The notes beneath the pieces were generated by a model, which saw nothing but the letters and a program-made list of their open reading frames with translations, did not search any database and was not told the DNA's origin. Below are positions 1-9,670 of a stretch of DNA of 64,000 bases, in pieces. Source of the stretch: Roseiarcus sp963764955 (GTDB lineage Bacteria; Pseudomonadota; Alphaproteobacteria; Rhizobiales; Beijerinckiaceae); assembly GCA_963764955.1 (NCBI GenBank), contig CAVXVE010000042.1:62001-126000 (forward strand), given 5' to 3'. Each line of letters opens with the position of its first letter. Position 1 is the stretch's first letter. The position numbers were made by a program, and so were the translations under genes.

Positions 1-229
1 GCGCGATCGCTGCTGGCGCGCTCGCCTTTCCTTCGTCATTCGGCGGCGCGATATTGGCGACCAGCGCTTTCAAATAGACGCCAAGCTGATCGTCGAAGTT
101 AGCCTCGGTCCATTGCTTGTTGAGCGCGCTCAAGCCCAAGCCGGCGAGCGCGAGGATGAGCGTGCTCCAGAACGCCGCCGAGAGAAAAAGGCGGGAAGCG
201 ATTGACCGCGCGCTGAGCGCCTTGACCAT
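1..229 (-). CDS. Sensor histidine kinase, N-terminal part (runs off the window)
   Basis: An open frame starts at an ATG 8 bases downstream of the ilvD stop and stays open to the window edge (76 codons visible). It begins with a short basic cytoplasmic tail (MVKALSARSIASRLF), then a membrane segment (FWSTLILALAGLGLSAL, about residues 20-36), then a polar stretch NKQWTEANFDDQLGVYL that looks like the start of a periplasmic sensor domain. This layout is typical of alphaproteobacterial two-component sensor kinases. The kinase core lies outside the window, so the family call is inference from the N-terminus only. Confidence 0.5.
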   Translation of the reverse strand, partial: MVKALSARSIASRLFLSAAFWSTLILALAGLGLSALNKQWTEANFDDQLGVYLKALVANIAPPNDEGKASAPAAIA

Positions 230-237
230 CAAGCCGC

Positions 238-2079
238 TTACGGGACTTCCCGCACCGCTCCGCGCGCCGCGCTAGTCGCGAACGCCGCATAGGCGCGCAA
301 AGCCGTCGACACCGCCCGCTTGCGCGGCTGAGCCGGCTTCCAGGCGTTCGCGCCCTTGCGCTCCATCTCCGCCCGGCGATGGCTCAGCGTCACCTCGTCG
401 ACGAGCAGGTTGATCGAGCGGGCGGGAATGTCGATCGCGATCTCGTCGCCCTCTTCGATCAGTGCGATCGCCCCGCCCTCCGCCGCCTCCGGCGAGACAT
501 GGCCGATCGAGAGGCCCGAGGTGCCCCCCGAGAAGCGCCCGTCGGTGACGAGGGCGCAAGCCTTGCCTAAGCCCCGCGATTTGAGATAGCTGGTCGGATA
601 GAGCATTTCCTGCATGCCCGGGCCGCCGCGCGGCCCCTCGTAGCGGATGACGACGACATCGCCCGCGCCGACCTTGCCGCCCAGAATCCCCTGCACCGCG
701 GCGTCCTGGCTTTCGAAGATGCGCGCCGGTCCCTTGAACTTGAGGCTGGCGGCGTCGACTCCGGCCGTCTTCACGATCGAACCGTCGATCGCGATATTGC
801 CGTAGAGCACCGCGAGGCCGCCGTCCTTGGAGAAGGCGTGCTCGGCGTCGCGGATCACGCCCTTGGCGCGATCCTCGTCGAGCGAGGGGTAGCGCGCCGA
901 CTGGCTGAACGCGACCTGGGTCGGCACGCCGCCGGGCCCGGCCAGAAAGAATTCGCGCGTCGCGTTGCCGCCTGCGCGCATGATATCGTTGCGCGACAGC
1001 GCATGGTCGAGCGACTCCGCATGCACCATGGCGACGTCGCGGTTGAGCAGGCCCGCGCGGTCGAGTTCGCCCAATATCCCCATCACGCCGCCGGCGCGAT
1101 GCACGTCCTCGACATGCACGTCGGCGACCGATGGGGCGATCTTGCACAGGCAGGGCACGCGGCGCGACAGCCGGTCGATGTCGGCCATGGTGAAGTCGAT
1201 TCCCGCTTCGTGCGCGGCGGCGAGCAGGTGCAGGACGGTATTGGTCGAGCCGCCCATGGCGATGTCGAGCGTCATCGCGTTCTCGAACGCCTTGAAGGTG
1301 GCGATGCCCCGCGGCAGCGCGCCCTCGTCGCCCTCCTCGTACCAGCGCCGGGCGAGATCGACGATCAGATGTCCGGCCTCGACGAACAGGCGCCGCCGGT
1401 CGGCGTGGGTCGCCACCACCGTGCCGTTGCCGGGCAGCGAGAGGCCCAGCGCCTCGGTCAGGCAGTTCATCGAATTCGCGGTGAACATGCCCGAACACGA
1501 GCCGCAGGTCGGGCAGGCGGAGCGCTCGAGCACTGCGACGTCGGCGTCGGAGACTTTGGAATCGGCGGCGGCCACCATCGCGTCGACAAGGTCGACGCTG
1601 CGCGCGCCGGTCGAGAGCTTGACCTTGCCCGCCTCCATCGGGCCGCCGGAGACGAACACCGCCGGGATGTTGAGGCGCATCGCCGCCATCAGCATGCCGG
1701 GCGTGATCTTGTCGCAGTTCGAGATGCACACGAGCGCATCGGCGCAATGGGCGTTGGCCATGTATTCGACGCTGTCGGCGATCAGCTCGCGCGAAGGCAG
1801 CGAATAGAGCATGCCGTCGTGGCCCATGGCGATGCCGTCATCCACGGCGATGGTGTCGAACTCCTTGGCGACGCCGCCGGCGGCCTCGACCTCCCGCGCC
1901 ACCAATTGGCCGAGATCCTTCAGGTGCACGTGGCCGGGGACGAACTGGGTGAAGGAATTGGCGATGGCGATGATCGGCTTGCCGAAATCACCGTCCTTCA
2001 TGCCGGTCGCGCGCCAGAGGCCGCGGGCGCCCGCCATGTTGCGGCCATGGGTCGAAGTGCGGGAGCGATAGGGAGGCAT
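238..2079 (-). CDS. ilvD: Dihydroxy-acid dehydratase
   Basis: Converts 2,3-dihydroxy-isovalerate and 2,3-dihydroxy-3-methylvalerate to the 2-keto acids, the third common step of valine and isoleucine synthesis, in the cytoplasm. The 613-residue length matches the long (E. coli-like) IlvD class. Visible family signatures are the CDKITPGM block with a cluster cysteine near residue 122, and the CPTCGSCSGMFTANSMNCL block near residue 190 with further Fe-S cysteines. The start gives MPPYRSRTSTHGRNMAGARG, the usual IlvD N-terminus. It is transcribed away from the vgrG locus, and a sensor kinase gene follows 8 bases after its stop. Its partner genes ilvB and ilvH lie about 45 kb away in this window. 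Confidence 0.96.
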   Translation of the reverse strand: MPPYRSRTSTHGRNMAGARGLWRATGMKDGDFGKPIIAIANSFTQFVPGHVHLKDLGQLVAREVEAAGGVAKEFDTIAVDDGIAMGHDGMLYSLPSRELIADSVEYMANAHCADALVCISNCDKITPGMLMAAMRLNIPAVFVSGGPMEAGKVKLSTGARSVDLVDAMVAAADSKVSDADVAVLERSACPTCGSCSGMFTANSMNCLTEALGLSLPGNGTVVATHADRRRLFVEAGHLIVDLARRWYEEGDEGALPRGIATFKAFENAMTLDIAMGGSTNTVLHLLAAAHEAGIDFTMADIDRLSRRVPCLCKIAPSVADVHVEDVHRAGGVMGILGELDRAGLLNRDVAMVHAESLDHALSRNDIMRAGGNATREFFLAGPGGVPTQVAFSQSARYPSLDEDRAKGVIRDAEHAFSKDGGLAVLYGNIAIDGSIVKTAGVDAASLKFKGPARIFESQDAAVQGILGGKVGAGDVVVIRYEGPRGGPGMQEMLYPTSYLKSRGLGKACALVTDGRFSGGTSGLSIGHVSPEAAEGGAIALIEEGDEIAIDIPARSINLLVDEVTLSHRRAEMERKGANAWKPAQPRKRAVSTALRAYAAFATSAARGAVREVP

Positions 2080-2236
2080 GTTTCGCCTATAGGGTGGAAC
2101 GGGCGGCGCGGCGGCGCCGATGGGCTGTCATAATCGCATTTTCTCAGCCCCGACAGCAAGGGGCGACAGAGCTCCATCGACGCGGCGCGGAATTCGACTA
2201 TGATCCGATGGTTTTCACCGGCAGCGAAGGGACGCC

Positions 2237-4114
2237 ATGCCCGAACCGCTTTCCCAGGACCAACGACAGGGCAAGCTGACGACCCCGCTTGGCCCCACGG
2301 CATTGGCCTTGTTCGCGGTTCAGCGCGATCGAAGGCCTGAGCGAATTGTTCGAATTGCGCGTCGAGGCGATCAGCGAGCAAGGCGGGCTCGATTTCGCTT
2401 CGACGATCGGTCTTGGCTCGACCGTCGAACTTACTGACCCAGGACGGCCAGAAGCGTTATTTCCAGGGCGTTATGACCGAGGCGCGCTGGGCGGGGACCC
2501 GGCAGGATCTCTATGTCTACCAGCTCGTGCTGAGGCCCTGGCTCTGGCTGCTGACGCGGACTTCGGATTGCCGCATCTTCACGCAGATGACGCCAATCGC
2601 GATTATCAAGCAGGTCTTCTCCGACCGCGGCTTCTCCGACTTCCGTGACGCGACGACAGGCTCGCCGCCCACGCTCGAATATTGCGTGCAGTACCGCGAG
2701 ACGGATTTCAACTTCGTCTCGCGGCTCATGGAGGAATACGGCGTCTATTATTTCTTCGAACATTCCGACGGCAAGCACACGCTCGTGCTCGCCGACGGCA
2801 AGTCGAGCCACCAGCAAGTTCCCGGTCTTTCGTCAGTGCCCTACAACCCGATCGCCGACGCCGGACGGAGAGAGCAGCAATACCTCGAGACCTGGTCGCT
2901 CGGGCGCCGGGCGCAGAGCGGCGTCTTCGTGCTGGAGGACTACGGCTACAAGAAACCGTCGGCCAACCTGCTCGCGCAGTCGCAAAAGCCCGGCGGCTAC
3001 GCCCACGATTCCATGGAGATGTTCGATTACACCTATAGTTACGTCGACACGGAGGGCAATGATCTCGTCGATCAGGGCGTCGGCGAAAAGATTCGCGAAA
3101 TACAGGATCGAAGGCGCCCAGTCGCTCGACAAGCGCCGCTCCTCCACGGGCGCCGCGCCTCGCTATTTCCCGGCGGGCTGATCACGCTCGAACGCCATCC
3201 GGAAGGCGGCGAGAACATGGAGTATCTGGTCACGCGCTGCACTCACGATTTCGAAGCGGAAAGCTACCGTTCGGGCGCGCGGCGGCGGTCTCGGCTACAT
3301 CGGCAATTACGAGATGACGCCGAGCGACCGTCAGTTCCGCGCCCCGCTCGTCACCCGCAAGCCCGAAATCTCCGGCGTCCAGTCGGCTCTCGTCATCAAG
3401 GACAAGGGGGGCCCTGAGATCGAGGTGGACAAGCTCGGCCGGATCCTCGTGCAGTTCTATTGGGACCGCAAGAAGAAGCCATCACGCAGGGTTCGGGTCG
3501 CTCAAGTCTGGGCGGGGAGCAATCGTGGAGCGCTGTTCACCCCCCGAGTCGGCGACGAGGTCCTGGTCGCCTACGAGGAGGGCGATCCCGACCGGCCGAT
3601 CGTCATCGGCTCGGTCTACAACGGGACCAACACGGTGCCGATGACCTTGCCCGACAAGAAGGTCAAGTCCGGCATCCTCACCCAGTCCAGCACCGGCGGC
3701 GCCGGCTACAACATGTTCTTGTTTGACGACACGGCCGGCAGCGAGAAGGTGAAACTGCGGGCGCAGAAGGACCTCATGTTCAAGGCGCTCCACAACGAGC
3801 AGCGCGACATTCTGAACGACCAGACAGAGAATATCGGCAACGACGAGACGATTAACGTCGGCTTCCCCAGCGGCAGCGGCAATTTCACCTTGAACGCGCT
3901 GAGCAAGGTGACGATCAACGTCGGCCCTCAGGGGTCGCCGATGACCCAGCTGATCATGGACACATCCAGCATTACCCTGAATGTCGGCCCGGGCGGCTCG
4001 ATGAGCCAGATCGTCATGAACCAGACGAGCATAACGATGCAGTCGACGATGATCACCATAACGGGCAACGCGACCGTTAGCGTCACCGCTCCCATGGTCA
4101 AGATCAACAGCTGA
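2237..4114 (+). pseudogene. vgrG: VgrG/Tssi-type T6SS spike protein, frameshifted
   Basis: VgrG forms the trimeric puncturing tip of type VI secretion systems. The reading begins MPEPLSQDQRQGKL at an ATG preceded by GAAGGGA. It continues through the gp27-like part (GLSELFELRVEA, then YRETDFNFVSRLMEEYGVYYFF, then DPDRPIVIGSVYNGTN of the gp5 OB fold) and ends in a beta-helix-like tail rich in repeated NVGP and TITM blocks. The homology changes frame five times, near 2317, 2428, 3100, 3180 and 3275. Three changes are single-base gains and two are losses, so at least some decay may be real rather than sequencing error. A DUF6931-like gene and a DUF4280 gene next door complete an orphan vgrG island; no sheath or membrane-complex genes are present. 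Confidence 0.82.
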
Positions 4115-4225
4115 GCCTCGTCGGTTCCGCGAAGCCCGGTCGGACGGAACGAGACCGTCGAGAGGCCGCCTTGCCCGTCGCTATTTCATGGAGCGGCGCC
4201 TCGTTCCAGCGAAAAGGAAAGACGC

Positions 4226-4819
4226 ATGTCGACGCGACTTCGTTTCAACACCGCAAAGCAAGTGTTCGACGCGTTTCCCAAAGTCACTGCTGAAATCGAC
4301 CTTCGGCCGACAGAGGAGCCTCCAGTCGATTTCGCGCGCAAGCTGCTCGCTCGGGCGCGCCGTTTCGACGCCATAATCTACACCGCGTGTCTTCTGCCGC
4401 GGCGCGAGGCTGTCTGGTGGGGTTGCCAGTGCGTGCGGGCGCTTCACGGAGACACGGCGGACGAGGCGCTCCTGGCCGTCGAAGCTTGGGTGCGGGCGCC
4501 CGAGGAGCAGCAGCGTCGCGCCGCCCTGCAAATCGCCGCGTCCGGCGACACCAGCGTTGCGACGACATGGCTCGCCTGGGCCGCCGGTCATTCAGGCGGC
4601 AGCGTCGCGCCGGAAGATTTGGCTCCGGTGCATGCATCGCCGGACGCGACGGCGATCAATCTGAAAGCGGCTGTCATTCTGGCCATCGTCCAGCATCCCA
4701 TGACCGAGGCGCTCGCCTGGATAAGAGCTTGCGTTGAAGCGGGCCTACGCTTCGCCGAAGGTGGAGACGCCAAGGTGCTTCTGCCGACGGCCATCCCAGC
4801 CAAGCCCGGCGCAGTCTGA
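4226..4819 (+). CDS. T6SS-associated accessory protein (DUF6931-like)
   Basis: Encodes 197 residues beginning MSTRLRFNTAKQVFDAFP, with a helical alpha-repeat look and the phrase LLPRREAVWWGCQC near residue 56. No signal peptide or membrane span is visible. Proteins of this kind are commonly encoded beside vgrG and DUF4280 genes, where they are thought to act as chaperones or adaptors for effector loading. That role is inferred from the neighbourhood only. It lies 111 bases after vgrG on the same strand. The domain name is from memory and should be treated as tentative. Confidence 0.6.
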   Translation: MSTRLRFNTAKQVFDAFPKVTAEIDLRPTEEPPVDFARKLLARARRFDAIIYTACLLPRREAVWWGCQCVRALHGDTADEALLAVEAWVRAPEEQQRRAALQIAASGDTSVATTWLAWAAGHSGGSVAPEDLAPVHASPDATAINLKAAVILAIVQHPMTEALAWIRACVEAGLRFAEGGDAKVLLPTAIPAKPGAV

Positions 4820-4955
4820 CGGCGGCGGAGTTCACTCGCGACAGGGTGCATGAGCCGGAAGCAGCCCAAGCCCGCGAGGAAAAGAGCAACGGCAGTCTCA
4901 ACGGTTGAAAGGGCGCTGTCCTCGTCCGTCCGGAGGCGCGCCCGTCCCTCGCCAG

Positions 4956-5357
4956 TCAGGGAATCATCTCGGTCACTTCGCCGGGATACAAGATCGTGAT
5001 TGTCCCGCCCAACGCGCATTGCAGGAAGCTGACATTGTCGAGGGCGGGAACCCCGTCGAGAATCACCGGGGGCGAAACGGCGCCAGTGACCCAGGGCGCG
5101 GGGGTCACCGGAGTGCAGGGCACGGGCGTCGGCGTCCCCATCGCCGCCGCCGTCGCCGAGACGAAGGCGGGATTGCCCGGTGACATGCACATTCCAAACG
5201 GCATGACGTTCGTCATCGGCACGTGGTCGTTGATGTTGGCCGCCGGCTGATCGCTCGTGATCATTCGGTGGATCGGCAGCACGACGAAGGTGCTGATGCC
5301 TGGGGGCACCGCGAAACTGCACTTCAGCGTCGCGCCGTTGCAAACGTGGAATGGCAT
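4956..5357 (-). CDS. PAAR-like protein, DUF4280 family
   Basis: Encodes 133 residues: MPFHVCNGATLKCSF at the start, then NVMPFGMCMSPGNPAF, TPVPCTPVTPAPW and a C-terminal glycine-rich strand. This matches the DUF4280 family, a PAAR-like fold that caps VgrG spikes. Conserved cysteines (residues 6, 13, 58, 81, 115) are in the expected places. It converges with the preceding T6SS accessory gene and is transcribed towards vgrG. The gene is intact, unlike vgrG. Confidence 0.85.
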   Translation of the reverse strand: MPFHVCNGATLKCSFAVPPGISTFVVLPIHRMITSDQPAANINDHVPMTNVMPFGMCMSPGNPAFVSATAAAMGTPTPVPCTPVTPAPWVTGAVSPPVILDGVPALDNVSFLQCALGGTITILYPGEVTEMIP

Positions 5358-5530
5358 TAGGCCTTACTCCTTGCAGCAAGTCGGCCAAAGGATGAAATCG
5401 CCGCTTGATTGCGCTCGTTCTGCCGGTCCCGAGGCCGTAACGCTTTAAAGTCGTGTCTGCATTTAGCTTTACGAACCCGGCGGTGCAAAGTGCAGAAACC
5501 AAATCGCTCAATTTTCGCGAGCTCGCTTGA

Positions 5531-5556
5531 GCGATATACCTATAAGGATATATCGC
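5531..5556. promoter_or_regulatory. Operator-like dyad upstream of fdoG
   Basis: A perfect 8-base inverted repeat GCGATATA/TATATCGC flanks CCTATAAGGA, itself nearly palindromic, in the 304-base gap between the DUF4280 gene and fdoG. It ends 105 bases before the fdoG start. The AT-rich symmetrical site in GC-rich DNA suggests a dimeric regulator site for the formate dehydrogenase operon; the regulator is unknown. A second looser pair GCTCAA/TTGAGC (5506-5511 and 5527-5532) lies just upstream. Nothing else was recognised in this gap apart from a GGAGG ribosome site before fdoG. Confidence 0.4.
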
Positions 5557-5661
5557 GCCAGGCGAAATCGGGCTTGAATTGTCCATGGGCGCGCTCTTTA
5601 CTGAAGGCGCCTCGGGCGCGGCTGCGCGTCCGGCGGTCATGAAGGTTAGGAGGGCTCAGCT

Positions 5662-8600
5662 ATGGAGCTCAGTCGTCGCGGCTTCATCAAAATCACCGCC
5701 GCCAGTCTCGCCGCTTCGAGCTTCGGCGCGCTCGGCTTCGGCGACGCGAGCGAAGCGCTCGCCGCCTCGGTCAGGCCATTCAAGCTGACTGCGGCGAGCG
5801 AAACGCGCAACACCTGCACCTATTGCTCGGTCGCCTGCGGCATCCTCATCTATAGTCTCGGCGACCGGGCCAAGAACGCCGTTTCCGACATCATTCACAT
5901 CGAGGGCGATCCCGACCATCCGGTCAACCGCGGCACGCTCTGCCCGAAAGGATCGGCGCTGCTCGACATCGTCCATTCGCCCGGCCGGCTCAAGGCTCCG
6001 AAATACCGCGCCCCGGGCGCAAACGCGTTCAAGGAAGTCTCCTGGGATTTCGCGCTCGACCGCATCGCGAAGCTCATGAAGGAGGATAGGGACAAGAACT
6101 TCATATCCCGGAACAAGGACGGGACGACCGTCAACCGCTGGCTCTCGACCGGCATGCTGGCGGCGTCGGCGTCCTCCAACGAGACGGCCTTCATCACCTG
6201 GAAGGTCGCTCGCTCTCTCGGCATGGTGGTGTTCGACAACCAGGCGCGCGTCTGACACGGACCGACGGTGGCCAGTCTGGCCCCAACATTCGGTCGCGGC
6301 GCGATGACCAACACCTGGCAGGACATCAAGAACGCCGACGTCATCGTAGTCATGGGCGGCAACGCCGCCGAAGCCCATCCGTGCGGCTTCAAATGGGTGA
6401 TCGAGGCGAAGATCGAGCACGGCGCCAAGCTCGTCGTCATCGATCCGCGCTTCACCCGCACCGCGTCCGTGGCGGACGTCTACATCCCGATCCGTCCGGG
6501 AACGGACATCGCCTTCCTAAACGGGCTGATCCGCTACCTGATCGAGAAGGACAAGCTGCAGCACGAATACGTGCGCGCCTACTCCAACGCCGGCCTCATC
6601 GTGAAAGAGGGCTTCGGCTTCGAGGACGGGCTCTTCACCGGCTATGACGAACACACCCGCTCCTACGACAAGTCGAGCTGGGACTACGAGCGCGACGACC
6701 AGGGCTTCGCCAAGGTCGACGACTCGCTGCAGAACCCGCGCTGCGTCATCAATCTTCTGAAGAAGCACGTCGACCGCTACACGCCCGAGATGGTGTCGCG
6801 GATCTGCGGCACGCCGCAGGACAAGTTCCTGCAGGCGTGTGAACTGTTCGCATCGTGCTCGACGCCCGACAGAGCGCTGACCAGCCTGTTCGCGCTCGGC
6901 TGGACGCAGCACTCGGTCGGCTCGCAGAACATCCGCACGATGGCGATGATCCAGCTCCTGCTCGGCAACATCGGCGTGCTCGGCGGCGGCATGAATGCGC
7001 TGCGCGGCCATTCCAACATCCAGGGCCTCACCGACCTCGGCCTGTTGTCGAACCTCATCCCCGGCTATCTGACGCTGCCGAAGGACAAGCAAGCGGCGTT
7101 CGACGATTACATGAAGGCCAACGCGAACAAGCCGCTGAGGCCCGGGCAGGTCAGCTACTGGCAGAACTACAAGAAGTTCTTCGTGAGCTTCCAGAAGGCG
7201 ATCTACGGCGCCGCCGCGACCGCCGACAACAATTGGGCCTATGACTGGCTGCCCAAGCTCGACATCCCGCTCTATGACATCATCAAGGCCTTCGAGATGA
7301 TGGATAAGGGGGAGATGAACGGCTACATCTGCCAGGGCTTCAATCCGCTGCAGGCCTTTCCGGATCAAGGCAAGATACGCAGTGCTCTGGGCAAGCTCAA
7401 ATATCTCGTGGTGATGGACCCGCTCGACACGGAGACCTCGCGCTTCTGGGAGAATTTCGGGCCGCACAATCCGTCCGATCCGGCCAAGATCGAGACCGAG
7501 GTGTTCCAGCTTCCGACCACCTGCTTCGCCGAAGAAGACGGGGCGCTCGTCAATTCGGCGCGCTGGCTGCAATGGCACTGGAAGGCGGCGCCGCCGCCCG
7601 GGGAGGCGCAGCCCGACATCTGGATCATGGCCGGGCTCTTCCACCGCCTGCGCGAAATGTATCGAAAGGACGGCGGCGCCTTTCCCGATCCGCTCCTCCA
7701 TCTGACCTGGGACTACGTCAATCCGGTCGACCCCAACCCGGAGGACATCGCCCGGGAGATGAACGGCCGGGCGCTCGTCGATCTCAAGGACAATTCCGGC
7801 AAGACGATCGTGAAGGCGGGCCGTCAGCTCGACGGCTTCGCGCAATTGCGCGACGACGGCTCGACCATGTGCGGCTGCTGGATCTTCTCGGGCTGCTTCA
7901 CCGAGGCCGGCAATCAGATGGCGCGGCGCGACGCGACCGATCCGCGCGAGGCCGGCATCGCGCCGAACTGGGCGTGGGCGTGGCCGGCGAACCGGCGCAT
8001 CCTCTATAATCGCGCTAGCGCCGATCCGTCGGGAAAGCCGTGGAATCCCGCCAAGTCGCTGATCGAATGGAACGGCGAAAAATGGGTCGGCCTCGACGTG
8101 CCGGACTTCGTCCCCACAACGCCGCCGTCCGCCGGCGTGGGCCCGTTCATCATGCAGCAGGAGGGCCTCGGGCGCCTGTTCGCTCTCGACAAGATGGTGG
8201 AGGGTCCGTTCCCCGAGCATTACGAGCCGTTCGAAAGCCCGTCCGAGAACGTTCTGCACCCCAAGGTGCGCAGCAATCCTGCGGCGCGCGTCTTCGCCGA
8301 CGACGCTAAGAATTTCGGCTCAGCGAGCGAGTTCCCCTATGTCGGCACAACCTATCGCCTGACCGAGCACTTCCACTTCTGGACCAAGCACGCGCTGATC
8401 AATGCGATCCTACAGCCCGAGCAGTTCGTCGAGATCGGCGAGGCGCTGGCGAAGGAGAAGGGGATCGAGCAGGCGGGCTGGGTGCGCGTCTCGTGCAAGC
8501 GCGGCGCAATCGTCTGCAAGGCTTATGTGACCAAGCGGATCAAGCCGATGACCGTGGACGGCAAGCCGACGCACGTGATCGGCGTGCCGCTGCATTGGGG

Positions 8601-8733
8601 CTTCACTGGCCAGACGCTCAAGGGCTACGCGGCGAACGCGCTGACCCCCTCGGTCGGCGACGCCAATACGCAAACGCCCGAATACAAGGCGTTCCTCGTC
8701 AATGTCGAAAAGATCGCGGCGCCCAGCGCGTGA
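5662..8733 (+). CDS. fdoG: Formate dehydrogenase (FdnG/FdoG type) alpha subunit, selenoprotein
   Basis: Catalytic molybdenum or tungsten bis-MGD subunit oxidising formate to CO2, with electrons passing to FdoH and FdoI. Reading through an in-frame TGA at 6253-6255 gives 1,023 residues, close to E. coli FdnG/FdoG (about 1,015). The local sequence DNQARV-Sec-HGPTVASLAP is the selenocysteine active site of this family (Sec198 here), and the frame does not shift across the TGA. The N-terminus has a twin-arginine signal (SRRGFIK) with an Ala-rich hydrophobic stretch, so the enzyme faces the periplasm. The [4Fe-4S] motif CTYCSVAC followed by GTLCPKG is present. A strong Shine-Dalgarno (AGGAGG, 5648-5653) sets the start. 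A SECIS hairpin directly follows the TGA. The fdoHI and fdhE genes follow in one operon. Confidence 0.95.
6253..6284 (+). promoter_or_regulatory. Bacterial SECIS element in fdoG
   Basis: Counting from the U of the UGA, the RNA folds as GG (15-16), a bulged U at 17, GGCC (18-21), loop AGUCU (22-26), GGCC (27-30) and CC (31-32). The bulged U17 and the loop G23-U24 sit at exactly the positions required for SelB binding in the E. coli formate dehydrogenase hairpins. The element overlaps coding sequence immediately after the Sec codon, as expected in bacteria. It implies a selABC/selD system elsewhere in the genome. Confidence 0.9.
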
Positions 8734-8736
8734 AGG

Positions 8737-9670
8737 ATGATCATGTCCAATCTCCAGTCGCAGGACTACATCCGCATCTCCGCCACGACGCTGACGCCGC
8801 CGTCGGTTCGCCGGCACGAGCAGGAGGTCGCCAAGCTCATCGACGTCACCCGCTGCATCGGCTGCAAGGCGTGCCAGGCGGCATGCATGGAATGGAACGA
8901 CCTGCGCGGCGAGGTCGGGCATTTCGAAGGAACTTATGACAATCCCCTCGATCTGGATCCCAACACCTGGACGCTGATGCGCTTCACCGAATGGGAGAAC
9001 GACAAGGGCGACCTCGAATGGCTGATCCGCAAGGACGGCTGCATGCATTGCGAGGATCCGGGCTGCCTCAAGGCGTGCCCCGCGCCCGGCGCGATCGTGC
9101 AATACGCCAACGGCATCGTCGATTTCATCAGCGAGAATTGCATCGGCTGCGGCTATTGCATCAAGGGCTGCCCGTTCGACATCCCGCGCGTCAGCAAGGT
9201 CGACCACAAATCCTACAAATGCACGCTCTGCTCCGACCGCGTCACCGTCGGCCGCGAGCCGGCCTGCGTGAAGGCCTGTCCGACGGGGGCGATCATGTTC
9301 GGTTCGAAAGCGGACATGACGCATTGGGCTGGCGAGCGGGTGATCGACCTCAAGGCGCGCGGCTTCGAGAACGCCGGCCTCTACGACCCGCCGGGGGTCA
9401 GCGGAACGCATGTGATGTATGTGCTGCACCACGCCGACCGCCCGTCGCTCTACGCCGGGCCTGCCCGACAATCCAAAAATCAGCGCCCTGGTCCAAATCT
9501 GGAAGGGCGTATTGAAGCCGCTCGCGGTGGCCGGCGTCGCGCTCGCCGCAGTCTCGGGTTTTTTCCACTGGATCACCGCCGGGCCGAACGAAGTGCAGCC
9601 CGAGGACGACATCGCGGCGGCGAAGCTCATTCGCGAGTCGGCCGGCGAAACCAGGGCGCGCGCAACATGA
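8737..9670 (+). CDS. fdoH: Formate dehydrogenase iron-sulfur beta subunit (single frameshift)
   Basis: Electron-transfer subunit linking FdoG to the cytochrome b subunit. Four ferredoxin-like cysteine clusters are visible: CIGCKACQAAC, CMHCEDPGCLKAC, CIGCGYCIKGC and CTLCSDRV...ACVKACP. After YAG at about 9459 the frame moves by one base. An extra C at 9460 restores the expected GLPDNPKIS and a C-terminal membrane helix (PLAVAGVALAAVSGFFHWI) ending at a TGA at 9668-9670. The unshifted frame instead runs without a stop into fdoI, which creates an artificial beta-gamma fusion. It starts 3 bases after the fdoG stop and overlaps the fdoI start by four bases. The extra base is probably an assembly error. 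Confidence 0.88.

Noticed and set aside
6253..6255. TGA in fdoG as a frameshift or nonsense mutation
   Set aside because: The frame is unchanged on both sides, the position equals the known Sec site, and a SECIS hairpin follows.
6517..8259. Long leftward open frame opposite fdoG
   Set aside because: It is an antisense shadow of a clearly conserved gene in GC-rich DNA; its product is Arg/Ala-rich without motifs.
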